A stretch of 64,000 nt of DNA from UBA7430 sp002478765 (lineage in GTDB: Bacteria; Bacteroidota; Bacteroidia; Flavobacteriales; UBA7430). Made by a program: the position numbers and the translations under genes. Every line of letters starts with the position of its first letter. The stretch's first letter is position 1. Location: assembly GCA_943789355.1 (NCBI GenBank), contig CALSTU010000004.1, forward strand, positions 372,001-436,000, written 5' to 3'. Below are positions 57,734 to 64,000 of this stretch, piece after piece. The notes beneath the pieces were generated by a model. The model had not been told where the DNA came from. It ran no database searches and saw nothing but the letters and a program-made list of their open reading frames with translations.

Positions 57734-58825
57734 ATGATAAATTTTGATCAAATAAAAGCTTACAAGGAGCGCTTGAAAGCTCTTTATGGCTATTTAGATA
57801 TTGAAAAGAAACAAATGCTTATTGAAGATGAGCAAGGTTTGACCCACGACCCTAATTTCTGGGACGATCCTAAAGGTGCTGAAGTTATTTTGAAAAACAT
57901 CCGGTCCAAGAAAATTTGGGTGGATGCATACCTAGTCGTTGAAACGTCTATTGCTGATCTAGATGTTATTTTTGAGTTTCACAAAGAGGGTGAGGCAACT
58001 GAAGAAGAGGTGTTTACCCAAAATGAATTAACTCAAAAAGCCATTGAAGAACTTGAGTTTAAGAATATGTTATCCAAGGAAGAAGATAACATGTCGGCGG
58101 TTTTAACAATCAATTCCGGGGCAGGAGGAACAGAGAGTCAAGATTGGGCATACATGCTCATGCGGATGTATATCATGTGGGGAGAAAAAAATGGAATGAA
58201 GGTCCGCGAACTTGATATTCACGAAGCTGAAACAGCAGGTATAAAATCATGCACACTTCAGTTTGATGGAGACTTTGCTTATGGAAACCTAAAGGGAGAA
58301 AATGGAGTTCATCGTTTGGTGAGGCTATCTCCATTTGACTCTGCAAATAAGCGACACACTTCTTTTGCTTCAGTGTTCACGTACCCATTGGTTGACGATA
58401 GCATAGAGATCGAAATTGCTAGTTCGGATATAACTTGGGAAACGATGCGAGCCGGAGGAGCCGGAGGTCAAGGAGTTAATAAATTGGAAACGGCCGTTCG
58501 TTTGCGTCACCATGAGACGGGTATCATGATTGAAAATTCTGAAACACGTTCTCAATTGGAGAACAAAGCCAAAGCTATGCAGTTATTAAAATCACAATTG
58601 TATGAGTTAGAACTCAGAAAACGTCAGGTAGAAAAAGACAAATTGGAAGGATCTAAAAAAGCAATTGATTTTGGTTCTCAGATTAGAAATTACGTGATGC
58701 ACCCCTATAAATTGGTTAAAGATTTGAGAACAAATCATGAAAGTTCGAATGTACAAGCTGTGATGGATGGAGATTTAAATGCATTTATCAAATCTTACCT
58801 GATGCAAGAAGGGCAGAAAGAATAA
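57734..58825 (+). CDS. prfB: Peptide chain release factor 2
   Basis: 363 residues from the ATG at 57734. N-terminal coiled coil, HTSFASVFTYPLVDD with the codon-recognition region, and the GGQ motif in RAGGAGGQGVNKLETAV. It reads UGA and UAA stop codons and triggers peptide release. The N-terminal LYGYLDIEKK, where many bacteria have an in-frame UGA and a programmed +1 frameshift, is read through here as a single continuous frame (GGC TAT TTA GAT ATT), so the autoregulatory frameshift is absent. Confidence 0.95.
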   Translation: MINFDQIKAYKERLKALYGYLDIEKKQMLIEDEQGLTHDPNFWDDPKGAEVILKNIRSKKIWVDAYLVVETSIADLDVIFEFHKEGEATEEEVFTQNELTQKAIEELEFKNMLSKEEDNMSAVLTINSGAGGTESQDWAYMLMRMYIMWGEKNGMKVRELDIHEAETAGIKSCTLQFDGDFAYGNLKGENGVHRLVRLSPFDSANKRHTSFASVFTYPLVDDSIEIEIASSDITWETMRAGGAGGQGVNKLETAVRLRHHETGIMIENSETRSQLENKAKAMQLLKSQLYELELRKRQVEKDKLEGSKKAIDFGSQIRNYVMHPYKLVKDLRTNHESSNVQAVMDGDLNAFIKSYLMQEGQKE

Positions 58826-58862
58826 AGAGTTATTTTAAACCGATTATAAACACCCTGATAAG

Positions 58863-59201
58863 ATGAAAATATATCACAACCCACGGTGTGCAAAGAGCAG
58901 ACAAACTCTGGCCTTATTGCAAGAAAATGGCGTGGAACCTGAGGTTGTATTATACCTCAAAACAATACCTACTGTAGAAGCGTTGAAATCCCTAGTTTCA
59001 AAGCTGGGAATCCGCCCCCTACAACTAATTCGAAAAGGAGAGCCCGCTTGGAAAGAAAACTTCAAAGAAAAGGATTTGTCCGATGATGAGATTCTTAGCG
59101 CAATGGTTGCGTACCCAAAGTTGATAGAACGCCCTATAGTTGTAAAGGGACAAAAGGCTGTGTTGGGAAGACCACCCGAAAATGTATTAGAATTCATTTA
59201 G
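58863..59201 (+). CDS. ArsC-family (glutaredoxin-like) protein
   Basis: 112 residues. Thioredoxin-like ArsC/Spx fold: HNPRCAKSRQTLALL with the conserved Cys, then ILSAMVAYPKLIERPIVV and GRPPENV. The arginines in these last motifs correspond to arsenate-binding residues of E. coli-type ArsC. It may reduce arsenate with glutathione or glutaredoxin, or be a YfgD-like protein of unknown role; there is no ars operon. GSCFA gene follows after 1 bp. Confidence 0.83.
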   Translation: MKIYHNPRCAKSRQTLALLQENGVEPEVVLYLKTIPTVEALKSLVSKLGIRPLQLIRKGEPAWKENFKEKDLSDDEILSAMVAYPKLIERPIVVKGQKAVLGRPPENVLEFI

Positions 59202-59202
59202 A

Positions 59203-60174
59203 ATGAACTGGTTTCTACAAGTGCCGATACCTGGCTACACTTTTGACCTGTCGCACAGTGATCCTGTTTTTTCTTCAGGCTCCTGTTTTGCAGAACAAAT
59301 GGCCAATAAGTTGGTCCGCTACAAGTTTTCGTGCACCAACAATCCCTACGGTATATTGTTTCACCCCATTCCATTGATGCGTAATTTGACAGATGCACTA
59401 AACGGATCAGAAATAGACGAGCAGCTTTTTTTGCAAACAGATGAGGCTGTATTTCATTATTCATGTCACTCCTCAGTTTGGGCGCATACCAAAATTGATT
59501 TGAAGGAAAAGCTTCAAAAGATACAAGTTCTTGTGGCGAGTGACTTGAGAGCGTCAAAACTTTTAATTTTGACTTTTGGCACATCGTTCCTTTATCATTT
59601 GGTTTCAGGAAAACCAGTTGCCAACTGCCACAAACAGCCCAACAATAATTTCACAAAAGAACGATCAAGCTCTGAGGAAATTCAGGCTGTTTTTCAAACT
59701 TTTTATACAGCGTTGAAGAAGCAGAATCCCAACATTAAGATTCTATTAACCGTAAGTCCTATCCGTCATGTTCGCCATGGACTCCAAGAAAACAATGTGT
59801 CTAAGTCGGCTTTAATTTTGGCATGTGATGCGCTACAAAAGTCTTTTACTGATGTTCATTATTTCCCCGCCTATGAGTTGGTTATTGATGAGTTGCGCGA
59901 CTATCGTTTTTATGATCAAGATCGAGTTCATCCAAATGAAGAGGCTCGGGACTATGTTTGGAATAAATTCTCAGAGGCTCTGTTATCAAAGGAGGCATTA
60001 AATCTCAATAGAAATATAGACAAGCTTTTTATGTCGATCAATCATCGAGCATTTCGCGCATCATCGGGGGCACACCAAAGTTTTCTTAAAAAAACATTAG
60101 AATCGGCTATAGTGCTGAATGAAAAGGTTGATTTAAAAGATGAAATCAAGGAATTGAAAATACGGCTGCAATAG
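59203..60174 (+). CDS. GSCFA domain protein
   Basis: 323 residues. GSCFAE at about residues 26-31 holds the family serine, followed by NPYGILFHP, LTFGTSFLYHL and a C-terminal DRVHPNEEARDYVWNKF, giving an SGNH-hydrolase-like Ser/Asp/His set. GSCFA proteins are presumed esterases acting on an unknown glycan or lipid. No signal peptide. It shares a transcription unit with the ArsC-like gene. Confidence 0.83.
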   Translation: MNWFLQVPIPGYTFDLSHSDPVFSSGSCFAEQMANKLVRYKFSCTNNPYGILFHPIPLMRNLTDALNGSEIDEQLFLQTDEAVFHYSCHSSVWAHTKIDLKEKLQKIQVLVASDLRASKLLILTFGTSFLYHLVSGKPVANCHKQPNNNFTKERSSSEEIQAVFQTFYTALKKQNPNIKILLTVSPIRHVRHGLQENNVSKSALILACDALQKSFTDVHYFPAYELVIDELRDYRFYDQDRVHPNEEARDYVWNKFSEALLSKEALNLNRNIDKLFMSINHRAFRASSGAHQSFLKKTLESAIVLNEKVDLKDEIKELKIRLQ

Positions 60175-60185
60175 ATATTGATTCT

Positions 60186-60193
60186 TATCTTTG
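60186..60193 (+). promoter_or_regulatory. -7 box of fumC promoter
   Basis: TATCTTTG, a TAnnTTTG match, 35 nt before the fumC ATG. Confidence 0.6.
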
Positions 60194-60228
60194 CTCGTGG
60201 AACATGCATTAAGCAAACAATTTAGATT

Positions 60229-61626
60229 ATGGAATTTCGAATAGAGAAAGATACGATGGGGGATGTAAAAGTCCCCGCTCAGAAATATTGGGGAGCTCAA
60301 ACAGAGCGATCTAGAAATAATTTTAAAATTGGAGCAGCATCCAGTATGCCGATAGAAGTTGTTCATGGGTTTGCTTTTCTTAAAAAAGCAGCTGCTCATG
60401 CGAATTGTCAGCTGGGTGTTTTGGCCGAAGAAAAAAGAGATTTAATCTCTAAAGTTTGTGATGAAATTCTTGAAGGAAAACATGACGATGAGTTCCCTCT
60501 TGTTATTTGGCAGACCGGTTCAGGAACCCAATCAAACATGAATACCAACGAGGTTATCGCAAACAGAGCTCACGTAATTAATGGAGGCTCCTTGACAGAT
60601 ATTGAAAAGATCATTCACCCGAACGATGATGTAAACAAGTCTCAATCCTCGAATGATACCTATCCAACAGGAATGCATATTGCAGCATACAAAATGCTCA
60701 TCGAATGTACCATTCCAGGAGTTGAAAAATTACGCGATGTCTTGAAAGAAAAATCAGAGACTTTTAAAGATGTTGTAAAGATTGGGAGAACGCACTTAAT
60801 GGATGCGACACCTCTTACTCTAGGTCAAGAGTTTTCGGGTTATGTTTCTCAATTAAATCATGGCCTTAAAGCACTAAAAAACACACTTGATCATCTTTCC
60901 GAATTGGCTTTAGGAGGGACTGCTGTGGGGACTGGAATCAATACTCCAGCAGGATATGATGTGGTGGTAGCGGAAAAAATTGCCTCGTTCACAGGTCTGC
61001 CCTTTATAACGGCCGAAAATAAGTTTGAGGCTTTGGCTGCTCATGATGCGATTGTAGAATCGCACGGAGCTTTGAAGATGCTCGCGGTTTCCTTAAATAA
61101 GATAGGGAATGACATCCGAATGTTGGCTTCAGGTCCTCGATCGGGTATTGGAGAGATCATTATTCCATCGAACGAACCGGGATCTTCAATCATGCCAGGA
61201 AAAGTAAACCCTACTCAGTGTGAAGCCATAACAATGGTTTGTGCGCAGGTAATGGGTAATGACGTTGCCATTACCATTGGCGGTGCTCAAGGGCACTACG
61301 AGTTGAACGTTTTTAAGCCTGTTATGGCCGCTAACTTTATTCAGTCTGCTCGTTTGATAGGTGATGCATGTGTTTCTTTTTCGGACAATTGTGCGGTTGG
61401 GATCGCTCCTAATTACCCAAACTTGAAAAAGAATTTAGACAACTCTTTAATGCTCGTAACGGCATTAAACACCAAGATAGGTTATGAAAAAGCAGCGAAG
61501 ATTGCCAAGACTGCTCATCAAAATGGAACGACTCTAAAAGAAGAATCTATCAATTTAGGTTACCTCACCGCTGAGGAGTTCGATCTTTGGGTAAGACCTG
61601 AAGATATGTGTGGTAGTTTAAAGTAG
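60229..61626 (+). CDS. fumC: Fumarate hydratase class II
   Basis: 465 residues. Family motifs: GTQSNMNTNEVIANRA, KSQSSNDTYPTGMHIA, GRTHLMDATPLTLGQEF and the signature GSSIMPGKVNPTQCE with the catalytic serine loop. It hydrates fumarate to malate in the citric acid cycle and does not need Fe-S. trxA follows after 2 bp. Confidence 0.96.
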   Translation: MEFRIEKDTMGDVKVPAQKYWGAQTERSRNNFKIGAASSMPIEVVHGFAFLKKAAAHANCQLGVLAEEKRDLISKVCDEILEGKHDDEFPLVIWQTGSGTQSNMNTNEVIANRAHVINGGSLTDIEKIIHPNDDVNKSQSSNDTYPTGMHIAAYKMLIECTIPGVEKLRDVLKEKSETFKDVVKIGRTHLMDATPLTLGQEFSGYVSQLNHGLKALKNTLDHLSELALGGTAVGTGINTPAGYDVVVAEKIASFTGLPFITAENKFEALAAHDAIVESHGALKMLAVSLNKIGNDIRMLASGPRSGIGEIIIPSNEPGSSIMPGKVNPTQCEAITMVCAQVMGNDVAITIGGAQGHYELNVFKPVMAANFIQSARLIGDACVSFSDNCAVGIAPNYPNLKKNLDNSLMLVTALNTKIGYEKAAKIAKTAHQNGTTLKEESINLGYLTAEEFDLWVRPEDMCGSLK

Positions 61627-61628
61627 AG

Positions 61629-61925
61629 ATGGCTGATTTCAGAGAAATAGTAGCAAGCAAAAAACCTGTATTGATAGATTTTTTTGCTGAGTGGTGTGGT
61701 CCTTGTAAATCTTTAGCCCCTGTTTTGAAAGAGGTAGCTAAAGAGATGAGTGAGGAGGTAAGAGTCATCAAAATAGACATCGATAAAAACCCCATTTTAG
61801 CACAAAAACTTAACGTCCGAAGTGTGCCAACTTTAATGATTTACAAGGAGGAAAGCTTGATGTGGAGGCAGAATGGTGTTGTGCCTAAAGCACAGCTAAA
61901 AAAGGCTCTGAAAGCCTTTATTTGA
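61629..61925 (+). CDS. trxA: Thioredoxin
   Basis: 98 residues with the redox motif WCGPCK at 22-27, the cis-proline in SVPTLMIY and the expected short fold. It reduces disulfides in the cytoplasm. It is cotranscribed with fumC. Its 3' end overlaps the convergent deacetylase gene by 8 bp. Confidence 0.95.
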   Translation: MADFREIVASKKPVLIDFFAEWCGPCKSLAPVLKEVAKEMSEEVRVIKIDIDKNPILAQKLNVRSVPTLMIYKEESLMWRQNGVVPKAQLKKALKAFI

Positions 61926-62532
61926 TTGCCTTGAACGTGTAACCTCTCGAGGTTAATTCATCCAAAACTTTAGGCAAAGCAATTTTCAATCGAGGCGCTG
62001 CTTTGATGCTGTCATGAAATACGACTATGGAACCGTTTACAACGTTGTTAATTACAGCATTGTAACAATCTTCGCCACTTAAATTCTGGTCAAAATCGCC
62101 ACTTAACACATCCCACATGATGATTTTGAAATCTTTAGTAAGTGCCAAACTTTGTTTTTTACTTAATCTACCGTGCGGTGGCCTGAACAGCGATGATTTG
62201 AAAACTTCATCACATTTCCTGACATCTCGAATGTAAGAGAGTAGGCTGTGGTTGCGCCCATTCAAATGATTGAATGTGTGATTCCCTACAGAATGGCCCC
62301 TTACTATGATTTCATTAAACTCTTCCTTACAGCTTTGAACATTATTTCCAACACAAAAAAAAGTTGCTTGTGCGTCGTATTTTCCCAACAGCTCCAGAAT
62401 CCATTTGGTATGCTCTTTTGTCGGTCCATCGTCAAAGGTCAAATAAATGCTTTTATCCTCTAAAGGGTAGTCCCAGATTAAATCTGGGTAATACCATTTT
62501 AAGAGCTTCGGAGTTTTGTAGAGATAACTCAT
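61918..62532 (-). CDS. Polysaccharide deacetylase (NodB-type)
   Basis: 204 residues of the carbohydrate esterase family 4 fold. Motif 1 TFDDGP (metal Asp), motif 2 HSVGNHTFNH with two metal histidines, motif 3 FRPPHGR and a C-terminal VFHDS. It would remove N-acetyl groups from peptidoglycan or another polysaccharide. No clear signal peptide, although the N-terminus is slightly hydrophobic. Located before the DUF2723 gene on the same strand; 22 bp apart. Confidence 0.88.
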   Translation of the reverse strand: MSYLYKTPKLLKWYYPDLIWDYPLEDKSIYLTFDDGPTKEHTKWILELLGKYDAQATFFCVGNNVQSCKEEFNEIIVRGHSVGNHTFNHLNGRNHSLLSYIRDVRKCDEVFKSSLFRPPHGRLSKKQSLALTKDFKIIMWDVLSGDFDQNLSGEDCYNAVINNVVNGSIVVFHDSIKAAPRLKIALPKVLDELTSRGYTFKAIK

Positions 62533-62554
62533 GAAATATTTTGCAAACTTCGAT

Positions 62555-64000
62555 TTACTTGAGGTCTGATTCTTTCAATATCGCTTGAAATTGCTTTGCC
62601 AATTTTTCAGCATAATTAGGGTCGTCAAAGCCGTAAGCTATTTTAACGGCACTGTTGTATAGCGCAAGAGGCCTTTGGATTTCATTTTTAATACGATTCT
62701 TATGAGAGCCTTCAAACTGGTTGTAGTAGTTTAGTTTCTCTTCAATACCTTCAATCATGGTGGTGATAATCTCTCTTGCTTTTTCCTTTTCGTTACATAT
62801 ATAGTAGTTTTCAGCCATAGGTAACATGAAGAAATTGTATGCAATTTTTTCGTTAGGCATCAACCAAACACACTTATCAAGCACTTCAACTGCAGCCTTT
62901 GTATTCCCCTCTAAAATCAGCTGGTCAGCCAGTCGCGAGAAATTACTTCGAATGTTTTTCACCAGTCGAAGATTTGTTTCATCCAAGTAAACATCTGGAT
63001 CATTAACATTACCATACTCAAAGGTTTCCATTAAGTTCCCGTAAAGAATATCGCTTTCAACACGACCAATTTTACCGGGTTCAGATTTAGTTTTTATTGG
63101 CACCAATCGATAAGCAAGTCCGTCCAGCTGAAAGTAATCCCACAAGTAAGCGTATGAATTTGCGCTGTTACCTATTGTAATGGAGAAGTAAATAGGTCGA
63201 TCCCACTTATTTTGATCGATCATGTCTATAATCAGCATGTGTTTCTTTTCCATCTGACTGACGTTCAAATTCCAATCCAGACTCGGTAAGATTAAATCTT
63301 GATCTTCTTGACGAACGGTTCCGTTAGCTAGAACCTTATCTTTATCTACGGGTATGCTTAATTTTTTTGTAGGAAAGAATACATAGTCTTTTCCGTAGTT
63401 TATTTTGGATTGAGGCATATCACTTTGAATCCACTTATTCATTTTAGAAACAGGCCAACGCTGTTTACTTGCTCCTACATCTTTGAATAAAGCTACATCA
63501 CGAGTACCTTGTCTATATAGTTTGTGAGGCATAGAGAAAGGAACTCCTTTACCGTCGTATGCATCTCGCTTCATTTGATCTATGTACCAATCGGTGTTTA
63601 ACAAACTAAGATTAACGATTCGAACATCCGTTCTGTAGCTCTCAACTTCTTGAACATACCAAAGAGGGAATGTGTCGTTATCTCCCATGGTAAATAAAAT
63701 AGCATCAGGCTCACAAGAGTCTAGGTAGGCTTTTGCAAAATCACGTGCAGTATATCTATCGGACCTGTCATGATCGTCCCACCCCTCACTTGCCATAATT
63801 CCGGGCACAGCTATCAAACAGATGGTAGTTGTTGCAATGGCAACAGCATTCCCCGAGGCAAATGTTCTTAGTTTTTCGATGATGGCCAATACGCCTAAAC
63901 CAATCCATAGGGCATAGGCGTAAAAAGAGCCCACGTAAGCATAATCTCTTTCTCTGGGTTGATAAGGGTACTGATTCAGATACACGACAATTGCCAGCCC
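62555..64000 (-). CDS. DUF2723 membrane protein, partial
   Basis: The frame is open to the right window edge; the visible 481 residues are the C-terminal part (the frame continues through 64000 as GLAIV). The segment NQYPYQPRERDYAYVGSFYAYALWIGLG is the DUF2723 signature at the end of the membrane domain, followed by a soluble domain with DNDTFPLWYVQEVESYRTDV and TPR-like helices at the end (LDKCVWLMPNEKIAYNFFMLPMAENYY). Related proteins are thought to be O-mannosyl- or lipid-linked glycosyltransferases of the GT-C type in Bacteroidota; this is inference. True start is outside the window. Confidence 0.85.
   Translation of the reverse strand, partial: GLAIVVYLNQYPYQPRERDYAYVGSFYAYALWIGLGVLAIIEKLRTFASGNAVAIATTTICLIAVPGIMASEGWDDHDRSDRYTARDFAKAYLDSCEPDAILFTMGDNDTFPLWYVQEVESYRTDVRIVNLSLLNTDWYIDQMKRDAYDGKGVPFSMPHKLYRQGTRDVALFKDVGASKQRWPVSKMNKWIQSDMPQSKINYGKDYVFFPTKKLSIPVDKDKVLANGTVRQEDQDLILPSLDWNLNVSQMEKKHMLIIDMIDQNKWDRPIYFSITIGNSANSYAYLWDYFQLDGLAYRLVPIKTKSEPGKIGRVESDILYGNLMETFEYGNVNDPDVYLDETNLRLVKNIRSNFSRLADQLILEGNTKAAVEVLDKCVWLMPNEKIAYNFFMLPMAENYYICNEKEKAREIITTMIEGIEEKLNYYNQFEGSHKNRIKNEIQRPLALYNSAVKIAYGFDDPNYAEKLAKQFQAILKESDLK

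Noticed and set aside
58863..59201. Arsenic resistance operon
   Set aside because: Neither ArsC-type gene in the window (19567, 58863) has an ArsR, ArsB/Acr3 or ArsA neighbour.

Overview
The window is a stretch of chromosome from a Bacteroidota bacterium, most likely a marine-type member of the order Flavobacteriales. The evidence is: GldD, GldE and GldH gliding-type lipoproteins and membrane protein; C-terminal type IX secretion (T9SS) sorting domains; Bacteroidota-only families (DUF4296, DUF2723, GSCFA, TIGR03643, double DUF2061); promoters of the Bacteroidota form TAnnTTTG in front of many genes; and few Shine-Dalgarno sites. I see no transposase, phage gene or CRISPR array. Most of the window is housekeeping sequence with a secreted-protein island in the middle.

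Layout. 1-2405 (minus): end of a surface-polysaccharide cluster that makes a UDP-linked 2,3-diamino uronic acid (aminotransferase, N-acetyltransferase, UDP-HexNAc dehydrogenase). 2554-6607 (minus): an overlapping sulfate-activation operon, DUF2061-cysC-cysD-cysN-cysQ, without a PAPS reductase, next to the polysaccharide genes; together they suggest sulfation of a surface glycan. 6986-19971: superoxide dismutase, aspS, yraN, an LD-carboxypeptidase, metG, polyprenol-P-mannose synthase, pyrC, a DUF4296 lipoprotein, an epimerase, tyrS, a LuxE-like protein with a carbonic anhydrase, and an arsenate reductase. 20133-22425: tRNA-Asn(GUU) followed by a PhoD-like phosphatase and a YqhA membrane protein, with copies of the tRNA 3' flank and terminator repeated after each. 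22509-28538: secreted-protein island with a double cupredoxin, a T9SS cargo protein and a 1143-residue trypsin-like modular protease; the cupredoxin and protease share an unusual C-terminal domain.

28550-31466: TIGR03643, a pyruvoyl-tetrahydropterin-synthase-like protein, folE and an SDR/DUF2867 protein, a possible pterin unit. 31539-42000: M43 metalloprotease, rnr, pheS, small lipoproteins, cvpA, pgk, nitroreductase and the DNA polymerase III delta' gene. 41972-47569: ricT-like PSP1 protein, gldH, a class A penicillin-binding protein and a two-subunit CoA transferase. 47642-54459: rpmA, rplU, an EamA transporter, a metal-binding lipoprotein, heme A synthase, and the conserved mutY-ssb-gldE-gldD operon. 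54603-64000: HU, a TPR protein, a 30-residue ribosomal-type protein, RNase G, recX, prfB, an ArsC-like protein, a GSCFA protein, fumC, trxA, a polysaccharide deacetylase and the 3' part of a DUF2723 membrane protein.

The most interesting observations are the repeated tRNA-Asn flank around the phosphatase gene, the shared C-terminal domain of two secreted proteins, the sulfation cassette beside the uronic-acid genes, and several promoters placed so close to the start codon that the mRNAs must be leaderless or nearly so.
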